From the NCBI RefSeq assembly GCF_029893805.1, contig NZ_JARXYP010000002.1, forward strand, positions 2,356,001-2,420,000: a stretch of 64,000 nucleotides of DNA, written 5' to 3'. A model generated the notes under the pieces. The model ran no database searches and was not told where the DNA came from. It was given only the letters and a program-made list of their open reading frames with translations. A program made the translations under genes and the position numbers. Positions 25,689 through 33,864 of the stretch are shown here, piece by piece. This DNA comes from Streptomyces sp. SAI-135 (GTDB lineage Bacteria > Actinomycetota > Actinomycetes > Streptomycetales > Streptomycetaceae). Every line of letters starts with the position of its first letter. The first letter of the stretch is position 1.

Positions 25689-26581
25689 CCCTTCACCGCC
25701 CCCGCGCTGAAGCCCGTGATCAGCCACTTCTGGATGAAGGCGAACACGATCACCACGGGTACCGCCGCGATGATGCCGCCCGCGGCCAGCGCGCCGAGGT
25801 CGACGCTGTCCGCGCTCATCAGGGTGTTGAGGCCGACCGGGATCGTCTGCTTGTCCTGGTTGTTGAGGAACATCAGGGCGAACAGGAAGTGGTTCCAGGA
25901 GTGCACGAAGGCGAAGGAGCCGACGGCGATCAGGCCGGGGCGGAGAAGGGGCAGGACGACGATCCGGAACGCCGTCAGCCGGTTGCAGCCGTCGACCCAG
26001 GCCGCCTCCTCCAGGGAGTACGGCACGTTCTTGATGAAGTTGCTGATCAGGATCATCGACAGCGGGAGCTGGAAGACCGTCTCGGCGATGATGACACTGC
26101 CCAGCGAGTTGATCATCTTCAGCTCGGCGAAGATCTCGAACAGCGGGACCAGCAGCAGCGCGCCCGGCACGAACTGCGAGCACAGCAGCGCCAGCATGAA
26201 CGCGTTCTTGACCTTGAAGTCGAACCGCGCGAGGGCGTAACCGCCGGCCAGGGCGACCAGCGTCGTCATCACCAGGGTGGCGAGACCGACGTACACGCTG
26301 TTCTCGAAGTACGTCCCGAAGGACCGCTCCGTCCACACCTTCTCGAAGTGGTCGAAGGTGATCGGCCAGGGCACGAGCGAGGTCGAGCCGGCCGGGCGGA
26401 GCGCGAAGAGCAGGATCCAGTAGAAGGGGATCAGCGTGAAGACGAGGTAGATCGACAGCGGCAGGTAGATGTGCCAGCGCGGGACCTCGTCCCAGGCGCG
26501 GCGGCGCTTCACCGGCCGGGATGGTTCGGGCGTCTCGTGCACGGGCGCGGGCGCGAGCTCCGTGGCCTCCTTGGTGATCAC
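25685..26581 (-). CDS. Carbohydrate ABC transporter permease (MalG-like)
   Basis: 298 residues from a GTG start that overlaps the upstream permease stop (GTGA, 26578-26581). Six membrane segments; the cytoplasmic EAA loop is visible as EEAAWVDGCNRLTAFRIVVLPLLRPGL (about 205-230). This is the MalG/CUT1-type inner permease, with a long soluble N-terminus (1-35). It partners with the next permease and probably with the binding protein at 17992. The ATPase must come from elsewhere, as usual for Streptomyces CUT1 importers. Confidence 0.92.
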   Translation of the reverse strand: MITKEATELAPAPVHETPEPSRPVKRRRAWDEVPRWHIYLPLSIYLVFTLIPFYWILLFALRPAGSTSLVPWPITFDHFEKVWTERSFGTYFENSVYVGLATLVMTTLVALAGGYALARFDFKVKNAFMLALLCSQFVPGALLLVPLFEIFAELKMINSLGSVIIAETVFQLPLSMILISNFIKNVPYSLEEAAWVDGCNRLTAFRIVVLPLLRPGLIAVGSFAFVHSWNHFLFALMFLNNQDKQTIPVGLNTLMSADSVDLGALAAGGIIAAVPVVIVFAFIQKWLITGFSAGAVKG

Positions 26582-27513
26582 TTGGAACCGCCTCCGAACT
26601 TGCTCAGCCGCAGATAGACCATCGAGCAGAAGAGCAGGATCACGAACGCGACCGTGGTCAGGGCGGACGCGTAGCCGAAGTTGTGGGCGTCGACGCTGGT
26701 GTTGGCGATGTAGAGCGGGAGGGTGGTGGTCTCCCCCGCGGGTCCGCCGCCGGTCAGGGTGTAGAGCAGGTCGACGTTGTTGAACTCCCACACCGCGCGC
26801 AGCAGCGTGGACAGGATGATCGCGTCCTTGAGGTGGGGCAGCGTGATGTGCCAGAACTGCTTGACGGTGCTGGCCCCGTCGACCTCCGCGGCCTCGTACA
26901 GGTCCTTGGAGACGGACTGGAGGTCGGCGAGGATGAGGATCGCGAAGAAGGGGACTCCGCGCCACAGGTCGGCGACGACCGCCGCCGAGAAGACGGTGGA
27001 GGTGTCCGAGAGCCAGCTGGTGCCGTAGGAGCCGATGCCCATGTCGGCGAGGTAACGGGTGATGCCTGTCTGGGAGTTGTAGAGCAGCACCCAGATCGCG
27101 GAGGTCAGCACTCCGGACACGGCCCACGGGGAGAAGACGAGCGCGCGGCCCACCGCCCGGCCCACGAAGGTCTGGTTGACGATCAGCGCGAGGGCCAGCC
27201 CGAACAGCAGCTGGAGTCCGACCTCGACGAAGACCCACTTGGCGCTGAAGGTCAGCGTGTCCCAGAACTGGGGGTCCTCGGTGAAGATCTGGACGAAGTT
27301 GTCGAAGCCCGCGTAGCCGTTCCGCCACGGCTTGGTGGGGTTGTAGTTCTGCAGGCTGTAGTAGAAGACGCTGATCACCGGGTAGGCGATGAAGCCCAGC
27401 ATCAGCAGGGCCGCCGGTGCGATCAGCAGGTACGGCAGTCTGCGCGGCGTGGCGGAGGCACGGCGTCGCCGGGGTGGCGCGGGCGGTGTCGCCACGGCTG
27501 CGGCTTGGGCCAT
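26578..27513 (-). CDS. Carbohydrate ABC transporter permease (MalF-like)
   Basis: 311 residues. A basic Pro/Arg-rich N-terminus precedes six membrane spans starting LPYLLIAPAALLMLGFIAYPV. The EAA motif is YEAAEVDGASTVKQFWHITLPHLK (about 205-230). It is first in the transport operon: the GTGA overlap couples it to the second permease and, through further overlaps, to the oxidoreductase and PmoA genes. A LacI-type AAGCGCTT site (27558) lies 45 bases upstream, suggesting repression by a LacI-family regulator not in this window. Confidence 0.92.
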   Translation of the reverse strand: MAQAAAVATPPAPPRRRRASATPRRLPYLLIAPAALLMLGFIAYPVISVFYYSLQNYNPTKPWRNGYAGFDNFVQIFTEDPQFWDTLTFSAKWVFVEVGLQLLFGLALALIVNQTFVGRAVGRALVFSPWAVSGVLTSAIWVLLYNSQTGITRYLADMGIGSYGTSWLSDTSTVFSAAVVADLWRGVPFFAILILADLQSVSKDLYEAAEVDGASTVKQFWHITLPHLKDAIILSTLLRAVWEFNNVDLLYTLTGGGPAGETTTLPLYIANTSVDAHNFGYASALTTVAFVILLFCSMVYLRLSKFGGGSK

Positions 27514-27555
27514 GACAGGGTCTCCGTTCTCGGTACGTCTTGCGTTCGTGGTGCG

Positions 27556-27567
27556 GTAAGCGCTTTC
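27556..27567. promoter_or_regulatory. LacI-type operator upstream of the ABC permease operon
   Basis: GTAAGCGCTTTC contains the palindromic core AAGCGCTT (27558-27565), the usual centre of LacI/GalR-family operators in actinobacteria. It lies 45-55 bases upstream of the permease start at 27513, a normal operator position. Confidence 0.55.
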
Positions 27568-27629
27568 TCGCTGTGCGTGGGGCGCCACTTGGGGGTGCAT
27601 GGCGTGTGCGGCGTGCGTGGTGGCTGGGC

Positions 27630-27650
27630 GCGCAGTCCCCCGCGCCCCTG
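27630..27650 (-). repeat. Streptomyces interspersed palindrome, copy C
   Basis: A minus-oriented copy of the AGGGGCGCGGGG core (seen on plus as CCCCCGCGCCCCTG), 10 bases downstream of the dehydratase stop (27660). Its position suits a transcript end between the dehydratase operon and the transport operon. Confidence 0.6.
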
Positions 27651-27659
27651 GGTGGGCAG

Positions 27660-29390
27660 TCAGCCTGCGTACGGGTCCGGGACCTTGCCTTGCCTTGCAA
27701 GGAACTCGAAGTCGCAGCCGGTGTTCGCCTGGGTGATCTGTTCGTTGTAGAGCGCCCCGTAGCCACGCTCGTAGCGGGTGGGCGGCGGCGTCCACTCCGC
27801 CCTCCTGCGCTCCAACTCCTGCTCGTCCACGTCGAGTTGGAGGGTGCGGGCTTCGACGTCCAGGGTGATCGTGTCGCCCGTGCGGACCAGGGCCAGCGGA
27901 CCTCCGACGTACGACTCCGGGGCCACATGGAGTACGCAGGTGCCGTAACTCGTGCCGCTCATACGGGCGTCGGAGATGCGGACCATGTCCCGCACGCCCT
28001 GCTTGAGCAGGTGGTCCGGGATCGGGAGCATGCCGTACTCGGGCATGCCCGGGCCGCCCTTGGGGCCGGCGTTGCGCAGCACCAGGACGCTGTCGGCGGT
28101 GATGTTCAGCGCCGGGTCGTTGATGGTGCGTTGCATGGACCTGTAGTCGTCGAAGACGACCGCGGTGCCGGTGTGCTTGAGCAGGTGGGGCTCGGCGGAG
28201 ATGTGCTTGATGACGGCGCCGTCGGGACAGAGGTTGCCGCGCAGGACGGCGACCCCGCCCTCGCTCGCGACCGGGTTGTCCCGGGTGCGGATGACGTCGT
28301 CGTCGTGCACCTCGGCGCCCTCGATCTGCTCGCCCAGGGTGCCGTTGACGGTCGGCCGGTCCAGGTGGAGCAGGTCGGTGATCCGGGAGAGGAAGGCGGG
28401 CAGACCACCGGCGAAGTGGAAGTCCTCCATGAGGTACGTCTGCCCGCCGGGCCGGACGTTCGCCAGCACCGGCACGGTCCGCGCGATGCGGTCGAAGTCG
28501 TCCAGGGTGAGCTCGACGCCCGCCCGGCCGGCCATGGCGATCAGGTGGATGACGGCGTTGGTGGAGCCGCCCAGCCCGAGCACCGTGGTGACGGCGTCCT
28601 CGAAGGCCTCGCGGGTGAGGATCCGGGACGGCCTGAGCCCGGTCCAGGCGAGCTCCACCGCACGGCGCCCGGAGGCCGCGGCCATCCGCTCGTGCCCGGA
28701 GTCGACGGCCGGGATCGAGGACGCACCCGGCAGGGTCATGCCCAGGGCCTCCGCTGCCGCGGTCATGGTGGACGCGGTCCCCATGGTCATGCAGTGGCCC
28801 GGGGAGCGCGCCAACCCGCCCTGGAGTTCCCGCAGTTCGCAGTCGGTCAGGTTGCCGGCGCGGTGCTCGTCCCAGTACTTCCACATGTCGGTGCCCGACC
28901 CGAGGGTCTCACCGCGCCAGTGTCCCGGCAGCATCGGCCCGGCGGGCACGAAGACCGACGCCACGTCGGCCGAGGTCGCGCCCATGAGCAGCGCGGGCGT
29001 CGACTTGTCGCAGCCGCCGAGCAGCACCGCCGCGTCGATCGGGTACGACCGCAGCAGCTCCTCCGTCTCCATCGCGAGCAGGTTGCGGTAGAGCATGGGG
29101 GTGGGCTTCTGGTACGTCTCCGAGAGGGTGGCCACCGGGAACTCCAGCGGGAAGCCGCCGGCCTGCCACACGCCCCGCTTGACCGCCTCGGCGCGCTCGC
29201 GCAGGTGGACGTGGCACGGGTTGATGTCGGACCAGGTGTTGAGGACGGCGATCACCGGGCGGCCCCGGTACTCCTCGGCCTCGTAACCGAGCTGGCGCAT
29301 CCGGGCGTTGTGCGACCAGGTGCGCAACTGGCCCTCGGTGCCGTACCACTGGTGGCTTCTGAGCTCTTCGGGGCGCTTCCTGTCGGTCAT
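27660..29390 (-). CDS. IlvD/Edd family dehydratase, probable L-arabonate (sugar acid) dehydratase
   Basis: 576 residues, close to the length of pentonate dehydratases (about 575-580). Three cysteines expected to ligate the Fe-S cluster are present: C59 in INPCHVHL, C127 in LGGCDKSTPA, and C200 in SPGHCMTMGTASTM. The Mg-binding D-K-S part of GGCDKST and DARMSGTSYG near the C-terminus complete the active site. The cysteine spacing matches the sugar-acid branch rather than dihydroxy-acid dehydratase for amino acids. It would convert an aldonate such as L-arabonate to the 2-keto-3-deoxy acid, the substrate of the next enzyme. The start overlaps the upstream stop (ATGA). Confidence 0.85.
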   Translation of the reverse strand: MTDRKRPEELRSHQWYGTEGQLRTWSHNARMRQLGYEAEEYRGRPVIAVLNTWSDINPCHVHLRERAEAVKRGVWQAGGFPLEFPVATLSETYQKPTPMLYRNLLAMETEELLRSYPIDAAVLLGGCDKSTPALLMGATSADVASVFVPAGPMLPGHWRGETLGSGTDMWKYWDEHRAGNLTDCELRELQGGLARSPGHCMTMGTASTMTAAAEALGMTLPGASSIPAVDSGHERMAAASGRRAVELAWTGLRPSRILTREAFEDAVTTVLGLGGSTNAVIHLIAMAGRAGVELTLDDFDRIARTVPVLANVRPGGQTYLMEDFHFAGGLPAFLSRITDLLHLDRPTVNGTLGEQIEGAEVHDDDVIRTRDNPVASEGGVAVLRGNLCPDGAVIKHISAEPHLLKHTGTAVVFDDYRSMQRTINDPALNITADSVLVLRNAGPKGGPGMPEYGMLPIPDHLLKQGVRDMVRISDARMSGTSYGTCVLHVAPESYVGGPLALVRTGDTITLDVEARTLQLDVDEQELERRRAEWTPPPTRYERGYGALYNEQITQANTGCDFEFLARQGKVPDPYAG

Positions 29391-30298
29391 ATCGACCACC
29401 CGGCGGCTATCGCGGCGACCTCGGCGCGCTCGGCCTCGGGCAGCTCGCGGCTCGGCGGGCGCACTTCGCGGCGGCACAGGCCGAGGGAGGCGAGGGCCTC
29501 CTTGACGACGGTGACGTTGTCGGCGGAGCCGTTGGCGGCGCGGAGTTCCTCGAAGCGGCGGATCTGCTCCCAGACCTTCATGGCGGCCGGGTAGTCACCG
29601 GATCGAAGCGCTTCGATCATGTTCAGCGAAACGGCCGGGGCGACGTTCACCAGCCCCGAGGTGAAGCCGGTGGCGCCCGCCGAGAAGTACGAGGGCGCGT
29701 AGGGCTCGGCGAGCCCGGCCACCCACACGAAGCGTTCCAGCCCCGCGTCCCGGGCGAAGGCGGCGAACTTGGCGGCGTCCGGGACGGCGTACTTCACGCC
29801 GATCACGTTCGGGCAGGAGTCGGCGAGTTCGGCCAGTCGTTCACCGCGAAGCCGGGCGTTGCGGATGTACGGGACGACCCCGAGCTCCGGGACGGCCGAG
29901 GCGATCTCCCGGTGGTAGTCGATCCAGCCGTCCTGCGAGACGTAGGGGTGGACGGGCTGGTGGACCATGACCATGGTCGCGCCGAGCTGCCGGGCGTGCC
30001 GGGCGCAGGCGACGGCGGTGGGCACGTCGTGGCCGACGCCGACGAGGACGCTCGCCCGGTCCCGGGCCTCCTCGACGGTCAACTCGGTGACCAGGCGGCG
30101 CTCTTCGGGGCTGAGGGCGTAGAACTCGCCGGTGTTGCCGTTGGGGGTGAGGGTGGTGATCCCTCCGTCGAGCAACCGGCGCAGCAGGGCCCGGTGGGTG
30201 TCCTGGTCGACGGTGCCGTCCTCGGCGAACGGGGTCACCGGGATCGCCACCACGTCGGCCAGGGCCGCCCGCTGGGTCTCGAAGCTCTCGCTGCTCAT
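29387..30298 (-). CDS. Dihydrodipicolinate synthase family protein, probable 2-keto-3-deoxy-arabonate dehydratase
   Basis: 303 residues, a TIM barrel of the DapA/NAL superfamily. The Schiff-base lysine is in NVIGVKYAVPDA (about residue 167), the barrel-entry Thr/Gly cluster in TPNGNTGEFYAL (about 50), and the Tyr in VVPYIRNARL (about 143). Standing between a sugar-acid dehydratase and a GntR regulator, it most likely makes alpha-ketoglutarate semialdehyde from a 2-keto-3-deoxy-pentonate (as AraD-type enzymes do), or acts as an aldolase on it; sequence alone does not separate the two. It overlaps both neighbours by ATGA. Confidence 0.83.
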   Translation of the reverse strand: MSSESFETQRAALADVVAIPVTPFAEDGTVDQDTHRALLRRLLDGGITTLTPNGNTGEFYALSPEERRLVTELTVEEARDRASVLVGVGHDVPTAVACARHARQLGATMVMVHQPVHPYVSQDGWIDYHREIASAVPELGVVPYIRNARLRGERLAELADSCPNVIGVKYAVPDAAKFAAFARDAGLERFVWVAGLAEPYAPSYFSAGATGFTSGLVNVAPAVSLNMIEALRSGDYPAAMKVWEQIRRFEELRAANGSADNVTVVKEALASLGLCRREVRPPSRELPEAERAEVAAIAAGWSI

Positions 30299-30951
30299 TC
30301 CTGGCCTTCCTGGTCCAGCACTCCGGGGAACGCTCGTTCCACGAAGGACGCGATGTGGGCGTGCAGGGCGCGGGCGGCGCCGTCCGCGTCGCCGTCCAGG
30401 GCGAGCCGCAGGATCTCCCGGTGCTCGCCGGCCTCCCGGTCCCAGGACGGCGAGGCGGCCCAGGCGACGGCGGAGACCAGGGCGGCCTGGTCGCGGACCT
30501 CGTCGAGCATCCGGCCGAGCAGCGGGTTGCCGCAGGGCAGGTACAGGGCGCGGTGGAACTCCCGGTTGGCGAGGGAGCGTTCGGCGGTGTCGGTGGCGTC
30601 GTCGGCCCGGGTGAGGGCGTCCCGCGCGGCTTCCAGCGAAGCCCCGCGCCGCACGGCCCGCTTGAGCGCCTCGGGTTCGAGGAGCAGCCGGACGTCGTAG
30701 ACCTCGCGCGCCATGTCCGCGTCCACCATGCGCACCGTGACGCCCTTGTACTGGCTCATCACGACGAGCCCGGTCCCGGCCAGGGTCTTGAGCGCCTCGC
30801 GCACCGGGGTCTTGGACACCCCGAACTGGGCGGCGAGTTCGGTCTCCACCAGGGCCTGGCCAGGCGTCAGGCGCCCGGTGAGGATGCGGCGTTTGATCTC
30901 CTCCAGCACGTACTGCGTGCGGGAGGGGATCGGCGTGGGCACAGAGGTCAT
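30295..30951 (-). CDS. GntR family regulator (FCD/FadR type)
   Basis: 218 residues. An N-terminal winged helix (about 10-75; VETELAAQFGVSKTPVREALKTL is the HTH) and an all-helical FCD ligand domain (about 85-212) with the metal-binding pattern D/H seen in EFHRALY and EHREIL. It is first in the operon with the DHDPS-like and IlvD-like genes, coupled by ATGA, and is probably an autoregulated repressor that responds to a sugar acid. Its promoter carries three 14-base direct repeats and a short palindrome, listed separately. Confidence 0.9.
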   Translation of the reverse strand: MTSVPTPIPSRTQYVLEEIKRRILTGRLTPGQALVETELAAQFGVSKTPVREALKTLAGTGLVVMSQYKGVTVRMVDADMAREVYDVRLLLEPEALKRAVRRGASLEAARDALTRADDATDTAERSLANREFHRALYLPCGNPLLGRMLDEVRDQAALVSAVAWAASPSWDREAGEHREILRLALDGDADGAARALHAHIASFVERAFPGVLDQEGQE

Positions 30952-30962
30952 GCGCGCCTCTC

Positions 30963-31032
30963 GGATCTCGCGTATCGGATCTTGCGTATCTGATCTCGCG
31001 TATCGCGTCTCATATATGACGTACGAAGTACG
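30963..31032. promoter_or_regulatory. Promoter region of the GntR operon with 14-base repeats and palindromes
   Basis: Three direct 14-base units (30963-30976, 30977-30990, 30991-31004; consensus GGATCTCGCGTATC with one or two changes) are followed by CATATATG (31011-31018) and CGTAC-GAA-GTACG (31020-31032). The palindrome is a good GntR operator candidate and lies about 70-80 bases upstream of the ATG on the minus strand. Confidence 0.6.
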
Positions 31033-31109
31033 ACGCGTTGAAGGTAAGAGGGCGGTGTTGTTTCGTCAATGCTTCCGGCAGAGGAAGTCGAAGTTGCGCC
31101 GCGGCCGCG

Positions 31110-31865
31110 TCAGACGAGCCGGGTGGCGCCCTCGAAGGCCGTGCTGGTGCGCCCGGCGAAGGCGGCGGCCGCGCGCGTGGTCGCCGCCTCCCTGGTGAGC
31201 GTCGGTCCGACATGGGTGACGAGCAGTTCGCGCGCCCCGGCCTTGCGGGCGATGTCTCCGGCGTCCTCGGGAGTCAGATGGACCTGTTCGCCTTCGCGAT
31301 GCCGGTCGATGTCCGCCTCGCACAGGAACACGTCGGACTCCGCGGCGAGTTCGACCAGGGCGGCACAGGGTCCGCTGTCCCCCGAGTAGGCGAGGACGCG
31401 TCCGGCGCACTCGGCGCGCAGCCCGTAGGCCTCGGTGTCGTGCGCGACGGCCCGCGCGGTGAGCCGCAGGTTCCAGTGCCGGGTCTCGTGGCCGTCGTAC
31501 AGGGGATGGAAGGTGAGGATGCCGTCGAGGAAGCGCACGTCGGAGCGCCCGAAGAACCCGGCGAGCCGGTGGGCGCAGCCGGGTGGGGCGTAGACCGGGA
31601 TCGGGGCCGGCGGGGTGAGTCCGCCGTGGGCGAAGGCGTAGACGGCGGCGAGGAGATCGGCGCTGTGATCCGCGTGCAGGTGGGAGATCCAGATGGCCGT
31701 CAGTCGGGAGGGATCCGTGTGCCGCTGCAATTCCGCGAAGGTGCCGGGCCCGGCGTCCACCCACACCTCGGCGCCCCCGCCGCGCAGCAGGTAGCCGGAG
31801 CAGGGGCGGCCCGGTGCCGGGTGCGGGGAGGCGGTACCGAGGACGGTGAGGCTGAGGGGCGGCAT
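31110..31865 (-). CDS. MBL-fold metal-dependent hydrolase (RNase Z-like fold)
   Basis: 251 residues. The zinc-binding motif H62-L-H64-A-D66-H67 is in ISHLHADHSADLL; further ligands are expected in DGHETRHW / AYSGDSGPC (Asp about 165) and LLVTHVGP (His about 220). The N-terminal LTVLGTASPHPAPGRPCSGYLL is the tRNase Z/phosphodiesterase-type start, but the flexible exosite arm of RNase Z is missing, so it is better described as an RNase Z-like or cyclic phosphodiesterase-like hydrolase of unknown substrate. Cytoplasmic, single gene. Confidence 0.85.
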   Translation of the reverse strand: MPPLSLTVLGTASPHPAPGRPCSGYLLRGGGAEVWVDAGPGTFAELQRHTDPSRLTAIWISHLHADHSADLLAAVYAFAHGGLTPPAPIPVYAPPGCAHRLAGFFGRSDVRFLDGILTFHPLYDGHETRHWNLRLTARAVAHDTEAYGLRAECAGRVLAYSGDSGPCAALVELAAESDVFLCEADIDRHREGEQVHLTPEDAGDIARKAGARELLVTHVGPTLTREAATTRAAAAFAGRTSTAFEGATRLV

Positions 31866-31939
31866 GGTGGGGAGCGTACGGTCCGCTCCCGCCGCCCGCC
31901 GCCCGTTTGCGTTCGTCTACGGCAGGGCCGTACCGGCGT

Positions 31940-32524
31940 CTACGGCGTCCAGCCCGGGTTCCGCCCGCTCAGGCCCAGGGCCCGGTCCAGCAGCGGTGCG
32001 TCCTGGGGCACCGGGACGATCGGGCCGAAGATGGCGTCCCGGCTCGGGTCGTCGGCGGACGCCTGGAGGAAGTCGTACGCCGCCCGGAGCGCGTCGGGGT
32101 CCGGGTCGTACGGCTGGCCGGTGGCCATGGCCAGGTCCCAGCCGTGGACGACCAGTTCGTCCACGGCGACGGCGGCCGCGACCTCGGCGGGCAGGTCGAC
32201 ACCGCCCGCGCGGGTCATACCGGTCCAGGCGGCCGGGTCGCGCCAGGCCTCGGCGAGCTCGTCGAGGACCTTGGGCAGCTCCTCGCGCCGGCCGGGGCCG
32301 ATGTCCGGGAGGGAGTCGGTGGGCGGGGTGTCGGTGGTGGCGCCGAGGTCCTTGCGGGCGGCGTCACGGAAGGCGGCGGAGAGGCCGAGCAGATGGCCGA
32401 GCAGATGGCGCACCGCGTACTGCGGACACGGTGTGGCATGCCCCAGCTGATCATCGGTGACGCCCTCGGCCAGCAGGGCGATGACGCGGGTCTGCGGTCC
32501 GAGGTCCAGCGGCGGGACGGTCAT
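31940..32524 (-). CDS. TIGR03086 family metal-binding protein (DinB-like)
   Basis: 194 residues. A four-helix DinB/maleylpyruvate isomerase N-terminal fold: LDLGPQTRVIALLAEGVTDDQLGHATPCPQYAVRHLLGHLLGL is the typical opening, with the metal-binding histidine in VRHLLGHL (about 43) and a second set in DELVVHGWDLAMATGQ (His about 134), the family's signature. Members may bind mycothiol or a metal; function is unknown. The ATG at 32524 is chosen over a longer upstream frame since it begins at the conserved region. It is divergent from the MFS gene. Confidence 0.85.
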   Translation of the reverse strand: MTVPPLDLGPQTRVIALLAEGVTDDQLGHATPCPQYAVRHLLGHLLGLSAAFRDAARKDLGATTDTPPTDSLPDIGPGRREELPKVLDELAEAWRDPAAWTGMTRAGGVDLPAEVAAAVAVDELVVHGWDLAMATGQPYDPDPDALRAAYDFLQASADDPSRDAIFGPIVPVPQDAPLLDRALGLSGRNPGWTP

Positions 32525-32658
32525 GCGGAGCTCCTCACGGTTCACGGTGTGATGAGGGGTGGACCGCCGCCGCCGCGAGAACTCATCGCTGATCGTCCGG
32601 GGATCTAGGGAACCTGCCCCATCCCGTCGCGTGGGCCTTAGCCCCACGATGGGCCGGC

Positions 32659-33864
32659 ATGAGGAAGACATGGGCGGTGCTCCACGACCGCGACGCCAGG
32701 CTCTGTCTCACCGGAGTGCTCGTCTCCGGTTTCGGCACCTCGGCCCTGTGGCTGGTGTCCGGCGTCTGGGTCAAGGACCTCACCGGTTCGGACAGCCTGG
32801 CCGCGCTGTGCATGCTCGCGATGTGGGTCCCGACCCTGGCGGGCCCGCTGCTCGGCACGATCGCCGACCGGGGCCGCCGCAAACCGCTGCTGATCGGCGG
32901 CAACCTGCTGTTGGCGGCCCTGCTGCCGGTCCTGCTCACCGAGCGGGTCGCCGTCGTCCTCGCGGTCCTCCTCGTCTACGGCGCGACGGGCGTCGTCCTC
33001 GACGCGGTGGAGTCGGCCCTGGTCGCCGGCGCCGTCGCCCCGTCCCTGCTCGGCGACTTCAACGGGCTGCGGATGGCGGTCAACGAGGGCATGAAACTGG
33101 TGGCGCCCCTGGCCGGAGCGGGTCTCTACGCCCTCAGCGGCGGCCCGGCGGTGGCGCTGCTGGACGCGGCCACGTTCGTGCTCGCCGCGCTCCTGTACCG
33201 CGGTCTGCACGTCCGGGAGGACGGGCCCAGGCCGTCCTCACGGCGCACCCCGTTCGTCGAAGGCGCCCGCCACATAGGGGCTCACCCCACACTCCGCCCC
33301 CTGATCCTGGCGGGCGCCACCACCATGCTCTTCGCGGGGATCAACGGCGCGCTGATGTACGCCGTGATCGACGGCCTCGGCCACTCCCCCGCGTACGCCG
33401 GTGTGCTGTACGCCGTCCAGGGCGCCGGTTCGGTGGCGGTGGGACTGGTCTCCGGGCCCGCCCTGCGCCGACTGGGCGAGCGCCGGTTCGCCGCGTACGG
33501 CATCGCCCTGACCGCCGTGGGCGCCGGACTGCGGGCGATCCCCTCCGACCCGCCGGCCCTGGCGTGCAGCGCCGCCATCGGCGCGGGCCTGCCCTGTGTG
33601 CTGATCGCCGCGCTCACCGCCGTGCAGCGTGCGACCCCGAACGCCCTGCTGGGCCGTACGGTCGCCACCGCCAACACCCTGGTGTACACCCCGAACGTGC
33701 TCGGTCTCGCGGTGGGCGCGGCCCTGGTCGAACCGGTCGACCAGCGGCCGCTGTCCGCCGTCCTGGGCGTGGTGTGGCTCGCCGCGTCGCTCCCGCTGTT
33801 TCAGAGGCCGGCCAGCGCCTCACGGATCGCGTCCAGGTCGCCGTCCGACGCCAACCCGGCGTGA
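32659..33864 (+). CDS. MFS transporter
   Basis: 401 residues with about 11-12 membrane spans. The loop 2-3 MFS motif is in GTIADRGRRKPLLIGG (about 75-90). The RRFAAYGIALTAVGAGLRAI and LGRTVATANTLVYTPN segments suggest the group of actinobacterial MFS proteins related to macrolide or drug exporters. The substrate is unknown. The last 64 bases overlap the convergent gene at 33801, an unusually large antisense overlap for this window. Confidence 0.85.
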   Translation: MRKTWAVLHDRDARLCLTGVLVSGFGTSALWLVSGVWVKDLTGSDSLAALCMLAMWVPTLAGPLLGTIADRGRRKPLLIGGNLLLAALLPVLLTERVAVVLAVLLVYGATGVVLDAVESALVAGAVAPSLLGDFNGLRMAVNEGMKLVAPLAGAGLYALSGGPAVALLDAATFVLAALLYRGLHVREDGPRPSSRRTPFVEGARHIGAHPTLRPLILAGATTMLFAGINGALMYAVIDGLGHSPAYAGVLYAVQGAGSVAVGLVSGPALRRLGERRFAAYGIALTAVGAGLRAIPSDPPALACSAAIGAGLPCVLIAALTAVQRATPNALLGRTVATANTLVYTPNVLGLAVGAALVEPVDQRPLSAVLGVVWLAASLPLFQRPASASRIASRSPSDANPA

